This document shows, in pieces, positions 1 through 13,613 of a DNA stretch of 64,000 bases. How positions within the stretch are numbered: the stretch's first letter is position 1; each line of letters starts with the position of its first letter. The position numbers were made by a program, and so were the translations under genes. Below the pieces are notes generated by a model. That model saw only the letters and a list, made by a program, of their open reading frames with translations. It was not told the DNA's origin and made no database searches. Source of the stretch: Membranipora membranacea (Eukaryota > Bryozoa > Gymnolaemata > Cheilostomatida > Membraniporidae); assembly GCA_914767715.1 (NCBI GenBank), contig OU612075.1, positions 2,912,001 to 2,976,000 of the forward strand, read 5' to 3'.

Positions 1-19
1 CATTTTTCCTTACTTGTAG

Positions 20-3000
20 GCTATGATCCGATGGCTACAGCTTCACCCAAACCCGAGATACCAGGTAGGTTCATTTATATATTAAACCTATTACATGTGA
101 AAATTATGTTAACCCAAGTTACATGGAGTCATTTTGGTTACCCCATATGACATCATGTCTGATATTCATATGGTTCCTGACATGGGTAACTTCATATCAG
201 CAGTACATTTTGGTTCATAGTATATCAAATCAGTTGGCTTAGCTACTAACTAAAGTAATTCTAACTCAAAGATATTCTATCTCTCGTAGTTATGCAAATA
301 ATCTATTTCTTTTTTAACTTATCTTCATTCTCAAGCTTCCTTTTTTTCCATTTTCTTTTTTTAATTTTGGCACTATTCGGAAAACATCCCGCTACTGGAA
401 TGAAATAGACTGCCAATAAAAGTGTTGAGAAAAATGTCAGGCCTGTTTTAGCAGTTGACAGTGACAAGCATCTAGTTTTTCAATGGATTATGGTGCAGCA
501 CCAAACATTGCCTATTTATACTGTTGCAGCGTATGCTGGAGATTCCACCGTTTAAACTGAAGTATGATGGAAGTAAGAAAGATCCTCTCTCAGAGAAACT
601 CAAGAGTGCTTACTTCTGTGAGGTAAGTGTGTAACTATATTTGTTCATTAAAGACTACCCAAAGACCCATGCATGTTATAGTCAGGCAGTTACTTGAGAT
701 AAAGTTATGTCAGATTTGCATGGTTAACAAATTCAATGCTCTACTTGGCTTGAATTATTGATGTTGGAAATACTACCTCCATAAGGGAAGGTAACTCCCA
801 TTCTCTGCATTATGATGTCACTATCAACAGGATGTGCCATACAAGACACAAGCACTTCCTGCCCATGCAAATCTGACATAACTTTATCATAAGTAACTAA
901 GACAATAACATCTATTGGTGTTTGGGTAGTTTTTGATATTTAATTGATGCCAATGGCAGCTAGCGCGCAAAAAAGTTTTTCTACAACATTGAAGGTTGGC
1001 CGAAGTGAAAACATTGGTTCTGGATCAAGTAACTTAATGTACACCAAGTGATAAGTGGTTCGATATGTGGAAAAAATGGCCAAATTTGTGGGAAGTGAGT
1101 GAAATGGGTCATGATATTGAGTGATGGTATATGTTTTTATGTGGTTTAGATGTTGTTAATATTTTTTAGATATGTGAGGTACCAGCAGGCTATTGTAAGA
1201 AGGTCTACAAACATCACATGAAGGAGCCAGATCACATCAACAAACAAATGGTTAGTTTTGCAACGGTTGATCATAATGGTGATGATGCGTCTTGTTCAGT
1301 TGAAGTATTCTATGCATGCAGGGAAATCAAGTTTATAAGAGTTTAAAGTGCAACCAAGGTTTCAACCAACTTCTCATTGATGGCTATTGATTAATAGCAG
1401 ATTGCACCTTCTGCATGGGGAAAAAGACAAAATATAATTCAGATGATTATTCAGCCAGAATTCTTGTGAAACATTTCTTCCATCAGGTACTCAAACTCAG
1501 CTAAAAGAGAATACCACATAGCAGTTTCCTGTTCCTGTTATTATTTAGCCTGTGCTCTATAATTATTACAGCAAAGTCTTGGAACCTCCCCTAAACTGAA
1601 GTGTTACCCAGCTTAGAGTCAGCAACTACTTTGAGTTTTGCATCGCGTAATGCACAAAGCTGATGCTGCCCAGCACATTATTTGCTACCCATTAATGCGT
1701 TGCCGCGAAACCTTGGTTGCCCTTTAAAGACGTCAGAGATGGTTTTAATGAGTACTTCCTTTTTCTGTTGTTGTTATGTTTCCAATATCCACCAATCTGT
1801 AATGCAGCTGTCTTTGACATACATAGCAAGCAAAAGCCACCAACCTTAGCCAATGAAATAAAGTGTGAGATAGAAACAGACAGCTTGTCATGTAATGACA
1901 AGAGTCTTGACAAGTGATTAGTTGCAAATTACAACAATGAATACATTTTAAGTTTTATTTACAGAAGCTGACAAACGCTCTCAAGAAAAAGAAGAAGCGC
2001 TCCAAGCCTAAAGAACTGGTAGGTTTGAGCCGTTCTATTTTTAGCCCATTAATGTTCACATACTGTATCTAGATACAAGTTAATACAAATATCATAGCTC
2101 GGGTATTTCTCAACATTTGCGTACAACTAACGTCATCATTTTAAGTGATAATTGGCTGCTTCTGGAGCCAACATAATTATTTCCCCAGATGACTAGGAGA
2201 ACACAACATCCTTGTCTCATCAGGAGGATTGTCCTATACTCCCTGATCTCTTGTGATACATGAATAAATTGATCAGGGTGTTTGTAGTAAGGAGTTACAT
2301 TGGAATGATTGTATAATTTGGTTTTATATACTTGTAGAAAGATGTAGAGTATCTGTTACTTCCCCAGAGAATGCCAAAACTAACCAAGGATAAAAATAGA
2401 TACAAGACATTTCCCTGCCAGGTGGGTTGCTGATAGACTTCACTTTGATATTCATACTAAATTGTTCATCAATTTAAGCCTTTCTTGATAACCATCATGA
2501 AGTGACACTAAAGACCCAAAATAAACCGGAAGACCAAACAGACAGATTTATTTCTCATCAAAATATTAGTATTATTACAAAGATGAAATTTGTGGGATGT
2601 ACAATTAAACTGAAGCAGCTTTTGATATTGCGCTAATATGTTTACATATTTGCAATATCGCTATTCACGCCGGTGTTAATTATCTGTAGGTGTGCGCCGT
2701 AGCAGCTAATGATTTAGGAGATCTATGTTTTGATAACTGGATAGAACACATTACTACCCCGTTTCACATGTCTGTACTGTATGACTGGATGGCTAGAGTA
2801 AAGGCTCCTGGATCTGTCCATTATCAGGTAAGGGCTGCTAGCAGAATATACCATATATAACATATATATGTACAAGATCACGGATTCCATGAACATAGAT
2901 GTTGAATCCGAGTCAATTTTCATACTTGATAACACTTCTTATCTAATTCACTTAATACTTACCTGAGTTGTGCCTTCATGAAGCTGCAGGGGACGACTAA

Positions 3001-6000
3001 GTTCATCCTATGAATAATACAACCAGAGGAGACAACTCCGCATATTATTGCATCCATGAAACACTTAATTCTGCTATAGGGTTAGGATGTATTAAAGGAT
3101 TGAAAGCCTTGCATAACAACTTTCTGTCATATTATTTTAGCACTTCCTCAGATTTAAAGCTTCTAATATCGGTGAGAAGAATGATCCACACTACTTCTGT
3201 GAGGTAAGCAAATATGTGTAAATGTAAAATATTATAATATCATATTACTTCCTTATATTAAGAATAGGCATGTAACTTTTTTTATTGCTGTTTTATGAAA
3301 CCAGACTGTAAGAATGATCTACCATTTTAGCTTTGAGAGAATTCTATTCGGCTTCCAATCGTACATCACTGGGCTAATTCAACATTGAATACATAATACA
3401 AATTAGTTTCAAGTTTCACTCAAAGCAATGATATTACAATATTACAATGCAATTACTCCACTGATGTCTCATTCTAGATCTGCCTGAGGAAAGTGGAACA
3501 CGAGGATCAGTATATCGAGTCTCACCTGACTAATGAGAAACACTGCAAGAAACTGGCTGTGAGTTTAATATGCTTGTCGAATGTCAGTGGCACTTGCCAT
3601 GATGTGTCCGTCAAGCCCCTTCAGTTAACCTTTGGGCTGGGGTTTACATGATGACATGTTAAGTTCGCTCCTTTTTTATCATATGGGTTTGGGAAGAATA
3701 CTCTACTTTCTTTCATGTGTATAGACAAGCTGAAGACAGAAACGTTCATTGAATATTCTTCATAGTCTTCATTAAATACTTAACCCATTGTTGCAGATGT
3801 TGAGAGCAAACCTTGATGACAGTCTAAGTGGAGGTCCCGTAACTCGTATCCTTACAGATGAGGAGGATGGTGACCTGGATCCATGTCCTGATGATCTAGA
3901 GGTTAACTGGGTACATCCAGCTACTGCCAGGCTCAATGAGGCTGAGGACGGGGTAAGTACTACCACTACGACCATTCCATGGAGTTTAGAAAGAGTCCTA
4001 TGTAAAAATTGTTTATTACTTGCAAGCACTGTCTCGATCAATGCTGGAGTTATTGTTATGGAGAGAGAGAGAGAAAAAGAGAGATCGTTTTTTTGTGTAT
4101 CATCAATGGTGAAGCAAAATTATGGAAACTGTAAGAAGGTGTTGTCATTTAGGTGTCTGATACTAAAAGGTATGAAATTGTTTGAAGAAACGAGTTGTGC
4201 GCCACTTAGCTGATAAAATTGTTTTCCTACCTGGAACATAATGTTTGTTAAAAATATGCTGTTTGTCATTAATAAAATTGACACAACCGTATGTATGTAT
4301 GCTTCTTATAAATAATTATTTTACAGGCACGACCAGATGTTGCTGTTGCAGTGCAGCCTCCCATCCAGCAGCATTTGGGAGGTCCTCATAATCAGCAGCC
4401 ATTCCAACCTCAGAATCAGATGCCACCTATGGACATGCAGCAGCCACTTCAATTCGGCAATCAGAATGGTCCAGGACCTGGACCACAAAAAGGGCCATTT
4501 GATCAGAGTAATATGCCTATGGGACAGATGATGCCGCAGGGTATGATCCTGCCCAACATGGGTCCACAGAATATGGGTCCACAGAATATGGGACCTCAAA
4601 ATATGGGACCTGGAAACATGGGATCTGGAAACATGGGACCTGGAAACATGGGACCTGGAAACATGGGACCTGGAAACATGGGACCTGGAAACATGGGACC
4701 TGGTAACATGGGACCTCGAAATATGGGACCTCAAAACATGGGACCTCAAAACATGGGACAACAAAACATGGGACCCATGGGTGTGGGACCTATGAATATT
4801 GGACCCATGGGTATGGGACCAATGAATATGGGACCACAAAACACGGGATCTCAGAACAAGGGACCACAGAACATGGGACTGCCTAACATGGGACTGCCAA
4901 ACATGGGACTGCCTAACATGGGACTGCCTAACATTGGACAGCCTAACATTGGACTGCCTAATATGGGGCTACAGAATATGGGACCTAATATGGGCAAAGG
5001 TCCTCAAATGGTGAGTTTCTGTCAATGATTTTAAGCCGTGACATCCTTGTCATAAACCACTTAGTCAAACAGTTATAGTGGGATACTAGTTCAAATTTTG
5101 CTTCGTGGCGTCATAAAGTTTTAAGATGTTCACCTGAAGTATATCATTTATAGGCCCTGCAGTTGTGTGATTGTGAAATTTTTTATTTAAATAACAATGA
5201 GCCACCATGTTGCAACAGAAAACAATATGAAGATCACTGTGGGTACAACATTGATGAATATTTTTTTATAGATGAATATGGGCACACTTATGAATGGTCA
5301 AGGTGGACCTATGAACATGCCCGGCGGACCAATGAACATGCCTGGTGGTCCCAACCCTATGGGTATGCCTGGTGGAGGACCTATGAATATGGGTAGGGGA
5401 CCTATGCAGCAGATGGGCCAAGGAGGACCTATGTCTGATGATCGATCTGATAGGACTGAGGAGCGGGGTATGAGTAGAGATCAGAGAAGGAGAGAGAGAG
5501 AAGAGAGACATGAGAGAAAACATCAGAGGAGGGACGAGGACCGGAAACGTAGAGAAGAGGATAACAGGAGACGACAGATGGAGGAGGCACAGAGGGTAAG
5601 CTTCTCTATATTGCATGATGATTTGTTGTTAGGCCTATGTGGAAACATGGACTTTGAATACTCAGAATAGTAACATTTGAAATCTGTAAGGCTGAATGTT
5701 TAAAAGGTTTCTGTCTCATGTCCATTATGTGAATTCAGATCTGGCATTTTTTATATGGATACTAACAGATAATATGATATGGTGACAGTAATATTACGGT
5801 TCTAAGGAACATAATAGATATTAGTTAAAATGTTATAATATTTGTTTTATTTTATCAATTTGATGATGTTTGTTTAACTAATATCACTAGGTGATAGTGG
5901 GGAATGTAAAAAAAAAAAGAAAAATTGTTAATTGAATCATATCTGGCTTTTGTTGGTGTAGAACATGTGGCTTTACAGCGAGAATACATTCTACATTCAA

Positions 6001-9000
6001 TCAAAAATTTTATTTTTATTAATTTTGTTATTTTATATGATAGCGAGAAATTGACAGACAGCGAGCCATTCAGAGAGATCGTGAGGATCTGAGACATCGT
6101 CAGCAGCAGGAGAGGCTGAAGAGAGAGGCGGAGCTTAGAGAGAAGAGAGAGATGAGACAGAGAGAGAAAGAGAAACTAGATAATAATCAGACGCCGTCAG
6201 CTGATCAGGGCACCTCTGATCAGACGATGAGCACGTCAGCTGCTAACGGGCAGCCGGAAGGTAAGTGTACTTATCACTATGGTGTACCCTAGGGCAGTTA
6301 AGATTCGATAGACTTAAATCTATATGTAGTGTGGCGGGGCTTAATGTTGGCTGGAACCAATTTTAGCTAGCTTAGTATTTTAGAATGCATCACAACATGC
6401 GGCCCCCTTTAGTCCAAACAATTATTGTTTTTTGCCTGAACAAATAGCGTCCAATAAGCTAATGGGCAACCAGATGGTAAGTGTACTTTAGTAGTAGATG
6501 TACCCTAAATACTTGCTAGAGTCTAGTTAAGCCAGTTTGGTGGGGGGGGGGCCTAATTTTGGCTGGAACAAATTGTAGCAAACTAAGTCTTTTAGGACGG
6601 ATCACAGCCCCAGCGAATTCTTAATTTTTTTCTGGCAAATAGCGCCAAATAAATCTAGAATTAATAAAGCAATTGTCTCCTCAAAGTTCTTCCTGAGGAC
6701 AACTTAACAACCAGCATGACCAACTATTCTTCTCATGTTCTATGACTGATCATACATATTATTTGACGTCTCTCTTTAGCCAAGCTAGCTGCTAACCCTT
6801 CAGAACAGAAGAAAAACTACAACCTCGGACAACTGAATATTGTCTTCAGTAACGCCGCTACCAAAGCTCCCAATGCTGAACAAGAGAATGATACTGTTAA
6901 AACAGCTCCCACCAATGAACCAGCCGCCCAATCAAATACCACACAGGTAGAACTAGAAATCATAAATGTGAATATTAATTAATTTTGTTATTGTGCTTTA
7001 TTATATGCTTTCGATCTGAAATCTTCCCATTTTCGCATGCCCCTCAATGACAGCATCAGTAACTGCACCGTATTGGTCGATATTGAGTAAAGAACCTAAT
7101 AAAAATCTGCCAAAGCATCCACAACAGTGTGAATAAGGCATTTCAAAATAAGATAAATTTGATTCTGGTCGGGTTCCGTGTTGCTAAATCTGTATGATTA
7201 CATCTTGTAGAGTAATCCAGAACCATCAACGGCTAGCAGAAAACAATCCACTGAGTCCCCCTCTGAGTGGATACCTCAGAATCAATCCATCGGGCGTCCA
7301 GGTCAGGGCCCCCCTAATCAGGGACCTCCTAACCAGATACCGAGTCTACTGTCTCTGTCTGTTAGTCCAGTAGTTCCGCCACCGCAGCGTAGTAACTCTC
7401 GCCCCTCTCAAGCTGCGCCACAGGTGTTACCTCCAGGAGTACAGAGACTGGGCGGATCACCACAGGTAAGATCCGGGTTGTTGCGGTTAGTTTTGAAATG
7501 AGATTGCAGTATCTAGTCATATTATATGAAGCGTACAGCTGTTAACAATTATAGACCTCAACCTGAATCTCAGACCAGTTTTAGTTTGATTGCTATAAAA
7601 AATTAAAATTAAAAATTTGGTGAACTTATTCTATGTAGACAATGATTTAATCATAACTAATATGAGTTATAGTTACCAGTCCCTCACAGCTCAGCGAAAG
7701 AAACTTTGTGATTTCTATTGTATTATTTAACACATTACAATGTACTAACCAATTGCACACCAAATAAGTCATTGTGTCACTTTGTGTTTGTAGGAATATA
7801 TGCTGTTTCAGAAGATTTTACTAGTTCTGGCTGACAGGCCGGGCTTTCCTTCTGGTGCTCACTGTCAGGTATGTCAGCTACACAACTTAATTAGCCTGTA
7901 TTTTCATGCCACACTGACATCGAGACTACACTATTATCATGTGTATCTCTGATCGTTACGGTCAATTTAGTACGAGAACCTAACATTTTCCGCCCCTAAG
8001 TACTGAAATATATTGCAGTCGTCCCACCAAGTTTCTTCTGGTGGTACTCTTGCTAAATGAAGTAATTCACTCTCTATCGATCAGAGACATACATGCAATA
8101 GTATATCTCGCCATCAGTGTGCTTACATGCTCAGTCCATTGAGGGGGAGGGGGAATGGAGTTTGTCTACTGTTGCATTTGAGCCAGCAAGAGAAGAGATG
8201 TTCCCTCAAAGTGTGTTCCCATGGTTTCTGTGTTTGTGTTTATTTTCTCCGTATCAGGTTTTACCCTATAAAACACTAGGTTCATTGAGCAGACACCCCA
8301 ATGTTCCAACAACAAAGAAAGCTTGTTAGACAGACCAAACACCAGCGGTAGCATAATTAGAAGTTATAATTTTGCATCTGTTGACGGATAGCCATGGTTT
8401 GTCTACAGGTGGCATTCATCCAAATAAAGTAGGACAACTGCCATTTTACCACATGTGTGTGGCTAACCATTATGAAATGTGACTTGTTTTTATTTTAGGT
8501 GTGTCCATCTTTGCCAAAGTTTAATAATATCGTGGAGTGGGGCCGACACATCAATACTTTGTCTCATATGAATGTAAGTCTGATATATATAAGCAATTCC
8601 AATGATTGAATCAAGAGTTTGAGAGTTTATAACTACGGCAAGCTCTTTCAAAATATTGCTAAGGATAATACTCCCGGGTGTTCCTTTGATATTCTCCTCA
8701 GTCTCCGAGTCTCTCTTGAGTTAAAGTTGCCAATGTAGAGTGAAGTTCACATAATTCAAAACTCTGATGACCACAAAACCTTGTCCTCATTAAGCAGAGT
8801 TGGAATTAGGTGATATTAGAATGCATCGAGATCTAGCTGAAAGGACCAATTTTCCTTGTCTGAATTAACAGGACTTGTGAATTATGAAGTTCGAATTAAC
8901 CAACTTACACTGTACAAGATCATATGTCTAATGGTTTATGCCATTGGATTTTTGATGGAGGAGGAAGTCCAATCATATTGATCACTGTATTTTTATAACC

Positions 9001-12000
9001 ACGCCTTAATTCATGCTGTTGTTTGTTGTTGTAGGCCATGTATCGGTTGGTGAGAGATGGCAAAGGAGAAACATTTCGAATTCTTAATGTAAGTCCTCAC
9101 TGCTAATATGTTAATATGTTCGCTGCCTTTTCGTTTTATAGTTCATGATGGTTTTAATTTAGGACAGTTCCTCTTTACAATATAAATTATTTCGTCTCCC
9201 CTTTTTTTAAAGAAATTATATGTTGGTAATTAATGAATGATGTTGGGCATTGTTTATGTGGTCCACCAACAATGCGCCACTGCGGGTATAGACAACTTGC
9301 GAAAAAATCCTAATAGAATCTGCCGCCGATCAGACTCAGGCCATCCCATGGCTAGCTTACTGCTAACTCAAATACATGTGCGCAACCGATAAGAAAAATC
9401 TGTCCTTCTTTTGTATTATAGAAGCAGTTTGTGCTGCCGAATCATGAAAAACAGAACTCGGACAGCTCTTTGTTCTTCTTCTGTGAGGTACGGTCATGAT
9501 GACTTATTGAGAAATATTTCTGAAAAAATTGCATTATGGGATATTTAATATCGTAGAATGCAATTTTTTTGCAATGATAACAATTATTTGTTCACGCTGT
9601 CCTATTCTCTCTATGGGAATTCCCGGCATATGCGGCATTGTAGGAATACCTATTGCTCATATAGCAGCTGCATATGTCCTGAATTCAGTGTGTGGCTCTT
9701 TAACGTTCTGCTTACAGGATTGAAATTTTTTTTCGCTCATAGTAATTGACAACATCGAAAACAGAGTGTTCAATGAGATGACTGACTATTTCATAGGCTA
9801 GGCACTGTAATAGTGACATAAGATAATTATCCTACTTGGTAACATTTTGTAGGTTTGTGAGTACATCGGAAAAGAAAAGAACATGCTCGCTCATCTCGCC
9901 GGCAAAAAGCACATACAAGTCCTAAAGGTAAGCACAACGTAGCAAGGTAATGGTTGGACACATTGATTTGTTGGGCTATACTGGGGTTAATTTGACTCTT
10001 CTCTCAGAGTTACATTGCTAGTAGTCAGTGTGTGGTTCTGTTAGTCGAAGTGGTCAGGCATTTGATGATAGTTTAGTGGATTGGATCGGATCGAGATAGA
10101 AGATTTGGCACCAAAATAGAACATCAGTATAAATCACATAGCGATCAATTCTATGCAGTTTTCAATTTGTTTCGTACTCTGCTCTGTACGAATATGAGGG
10201 GACGTAGTCTGAGCCCCCCAGACTTTGCCCCCTGTCCGACGGCCCCCCCGGAGGGGACGGAGGGGACGTGTTTTGAAGCAAATAAATTTTTTAATTTGAT
10301 TCTGTTATATAGAGTATGACTATGTGTATGAAGGATATGTGTAGATGGATGAAGGAATTCCTCAATCATAACAGACATGACATCTGGACACCTCAGGTAA
10401 TTTATGAATTAAATATTCTTGACATGAAATTATTCAGACTCACTCTCAAATTTGAGCGTGTAGTGAAAAATGTACTCCTCTTGAGAATCACCTTCCTGCC
10501 TTCAAGCTTACTATGCAATAACTAAATGGCTGAATTTGTGTTTGACTTGGAGAATTCGATTAAAACACAAAACACAACACACCTTGATGACATAAAGCCG
10601 TGTATGTCTATGATCTAACAAGACCGCTTTGATGTCCTTATACTCTAGAGTCTAGAAGATAGCAATATATATCACTATTTCGAGTGTGCACACAATGGCG
10701 AACCTCTCATACTTAACTCTTCAAGGATATATATACTGTATGAGTATTTCAGTTAATGTGAAGCATCAAAAGAGTTGGGAGTTCCACCTTGTGTCTTCAT
10801 AACACTGAGTATTGTCTGTTACAGCCAGAGGCTAAAGCAGCTCGAGTTGAGCAACAGCAGTTAAGTAAGAGTTTACAGGGACAGCCATCGGGTTATAATG
10901 AGAAACAGGCAAAGAAACATCCAGAAACAATGAGTAAGCCAGCAGAAAAAGAGCCAGAATCACCGAGCCAATCAGAGAAGAAGACAGCGGAGACAGAGAA
11001 AGATCAGACGGTGATAGAGCAGGCTAGTGGGGACACCGCACTCAGTCTGGTGAGATTTATGATTCAGAATTTCATGGTGATTGTGTTGCTCGATGTTAGG
11101 GTTTTATCATTCTATGATCTAGTTCAAAATATGGAGTTGTCTGCCATTCTGTTCGAATCTGATATCTGTAATAATATTGGATTACTTAGTTATTTTGATA
11201 TTTCACCATTGATACATATCATTGCTAGCTTTGCTGAAATCTATTGTAAGGTGTACATCTCACTGTTTGTTGCTCTGCTGTTTTTAGTTTGACCTGGATG
11301 ATCCTCACATGAAGTTCTTACATGAAGTGTTAGAAGGCATTCTGTCTCTGTCCTCATATAAGAATATTAAGGTAAGCTAATGAATGATCGGGTGTTTCAC
11401 CTACCTATCATCACATAACTGGATGAAACAATAATGGAATCTAGTTGATAAAATAACACTATCCATTTCAGGGAATCCCTTCAGCAAAATCCTTTTTCAA
11501 AGAATCCCGACATTTGTTGTTGAAGAAATTCTTTCCACCTTCCTATTTCTCTTACAGTGAGTTTCATTTTCATCATATTAGTGATTATTTAAATCCCAAT
11601 CATATAAATCAAATAGAAAATTATTAAAATGAAATGTGCGTTATTGTTTGCACTATTACTGATACATGGTAGAGATGTAACTAATTTTCTTTTCACAGGA
11701 CAAGGCGTCGATCGATGCAGCGACTCAAAAGAAGATCGCTGATACTCAGATAGCTATGGTTAAGAAGATGTGCACCACTAACGGCCATCTTACTATCAGT
11801 ATAGCTAGGTAAATAAGTAATAAGATAAATATGTATATTGTGAATGTTATAAGCTCTGTGTGACTCAATTAGTTAGGATTATCTTTGTAGTATTTGGATT
11901 CCGGATGGCTGCTTATGATTATGATTTGTCTCCCTTTGCACAGCCGGGATAAAGTCCGAGTTTGATTAATGTTTGAATAGATTTGCCTGTATTTGAAGTT

Positions 12001-12389
12001 GCTCCTCAAGCTCACACTGATCATGTGATATATTAATGTATGTATTAGTATATCTCTGATCGATGGAGAGTGAATTAATTCACTTAACATGAATACCATC
12101 AGAGGGAATTTGGTGTGACTACCTGACGTCAGTTTCATTAATTGGGGCAGAGAAGAAATGGGGCAAATGGACCCTATCCCACTTATCAATCATAAACTGT
12201 ATTTGTTAAGTCTTTTTTTTTTATATTTCATTCCTATTCAGGAGAGTGACTGAGAAAGAAGAGAAGGATAAAATACTGGAATATTATCCTGAAGTGAAAC
12301 CTCCTCTGGTCGACCTCATCGCAGGACTCAAACCTGATATACTGGCGTTGATAGCGGGTACTCCTCTTCTTGACAGCCCACCTGTATAA
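20..12389 (+). CDS. Multi-zinc-finger protein (matrin/U1-type), 5' end outside window
   Basis: Spliced model, 24 exons: 20-64, 530-622, 1170-1250, 1965-2018, 2338-2421, 2690-2827, 3141-3203, 3478-3558, 3797-3952, 4327-5010, 5272-5595, 6044-6260, 6780-6946, 7211-7465, 7794-7868, 8499-8573, 9035-9088, 9422-9487, 9853-9927, 10313-10396, 10825-11049, 11288-11371, 11699-11808, 12242-12389. All phases agree, giving 1145 visible residues. Five C-x2-C...H-x5-H fingers lie near residues 45-68, 118-145, 185-208, 838-862 and 903-924. This spacing is typical of matrin/U1-type fingers that bind RNA or DNA in nuclear proteins. Between fingers 3 and 4 lie a Met/Gly/Pro/Asn-rich tandem repeat (about residues 330-530), a long Arg/Glu-rich charged helix (about 545-650) and a Pro/Ser-rich stretch. 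A second charged linker follows finger 5. Resembles splicing or chromatin-associated zinc-finger proteins in general; no specific orthologue recognised. The true start is upstream. Confidence 0.85.
4555..5000 (+). repeat. In-frame repeat coding for Asn-Met-Gly-Pro units
   Basis: Inside one exon of the zinc-finger gene. About 35 copies of a 12-15 bp unit built on 'aacatggga' encode alternating NMGP, NMGL and NMGQ tetrads. The frame stays open throughout. It is probably a disordered linker. The long open frame on the other strand here is only the shadow of this repeat. Confidence 0.9.
7910..8121 (+). mobile_element. MITE-like element, family A, copy 1
   Basis: Lies in an intron of the zinc-finger gene. 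The ends are imperfect inverted repeats: CACACTGACATCGAGA on the left, and the complement of tctcgccatcagtgtg on the right. It is clearly similar over its length to 27810-28009 and, inverted, to 12013-12122. No coding capacity. No clean target-site duplication was found. Confidence 0.65.
12013..12122 (-). mobile_element. MITE-like element, family A, truncated inverted copy
   Basis: Begins with cacactga and matches the reverse complement of the distal half of the copies at 7910-8121 and 27810-28009, including the motif around 'ctctgatcgatggagagtga'. The other half is missing. It sits in the last intron of the zinc-finger gene. Confidence 0.55.
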
Positions 12390-12654
12390 TGTGGTGCCAC
12401 TGCAGACCACCCATGATGCGCTTTTTCTGAGTGACCAATCAACAAGCAGAATAACGTACTGTCAACAAGAGACCACCAATCAAGTATTGAGAGGGGCTGG
12501 CATGGTTAGACCACCCAACAAAGGTAGTGTCACTGCAATATATTTTGACCACAACGCCGTTGTAATAATGTACTGACATTATTGGAACTGTGGAGAATGT
12601 TGAAATAGTGTCTATAAGCAAGACGGGCCGTAGTTGCCCTGTGTCAAACAATCC

Positions 12655-12660
12655 AATAAA
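12655..12660 (+). other. Polyadenylation signal of the zinc-finger gene
   Basis: AATAAA 266 bp after the stop codon at 12387-12389. It is the first canonical signal downstream. A second AATAAA lies near 12992. Confidence 0.6.
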
Positions 12661-13613
12661 GTTTTATACCATTATACCATTAGCCAAATGTTACATCAAA
12701 GTACGATCAAAGCTAGTCATGATATACAAGCCTTTGTAAATAGTATAACATTTTATAAACAAAATATTAGGGCCAGTGCATGAATTGGATGGAAAGCTTT
12801 GGTGAGAAATGAATTAAAAGTGTGAGCAGTTTAAAAAGCTGGAATATGCCTATAATATTTCCATTTTACTTTGCTAAACCCGTCATTTAATCATTCCGTT
12901 GGATGTTCCGTATACGTTATATGTTCTCGTCAAGTTTTGTATTATATTTTACTTTCAAAAATGATTTTACATACATCACATCTTCACTTTAAATAAAGTT
13001 ACGATAAAGTAAAATTGGTCCCGTGTCTCAGTTATCCATTTTTCCGCAGACGCTACTCCACTATTGTCAGATTTTAGTATAGCCTGGGAACCTCTAGGAA
13101 ATAATTGACGTTTCAAAGTTCTCATGATGAACACTCGGCCAGGGGTGAGGACTGGAAGCTAAGTGTTGCAAGCAGTCAATTCATATAGTGTCACTTATAT
13201 TTCGGCCTCTTTCTCAATGCCGTTGTTTTCCTACTATCAGTCCAATGCCACTTGTCCTTGCTGTCTATTACATGTTATTGCATACTCTGTCTCCAAAATG
13301 CCCATCGTGTGAAAATACTACTACCGTAAGTGAGCGTAAGCGAGTGATAGGCATAAGATAAGATAAAAGGACACAGTGAAAATTGCATGCTACTGCTACT
13401 GCATGCTACTGATATGGGACATGAGTTTACATAAGCATCAGTTTATCTGTGCAGATTAGTAAGGTTACAAGGCTGAGTTGAACAGAATGCGATAAAACAT
13501 CATAGAGGGTTGAAAACACTGGGTAGATGCATAGACAATATTTTATAAGATAGCAGTAATAGCAGTTTAACTTTATTCGCTGCACAATCACTGGAATTTC
13601 ATCGGACACTACC
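12661..13613. other. Intergenic spacer
   Basis: About 950 bp between the zinc-finger gene and the dehydrogenase start. It must contain the promoter of the downstream gene, but no TATA box or other clear element stands out. No coding or RNA feature seen. Confidence 0.5.

Noticed and set aside
2956-2966. ATACTTACCTG, identical to the 5' end of U1 snRNA
   Set aside because: The match stops after 11 bases and the next part of U1 is absent. Probably chance inside an intron.
4321-4839. Long minus-strand frame rich in Ser-His
   Set aside because: Antisense shadow of the NMGP-coding repeat; no splice or start support.
11472-11561. Possible exon near the 3' end of the zinc-finger gene
   Set aside because: The frame is open, but its donor phase does not fit the next exon. 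The join 11371 to 11699 does fit.
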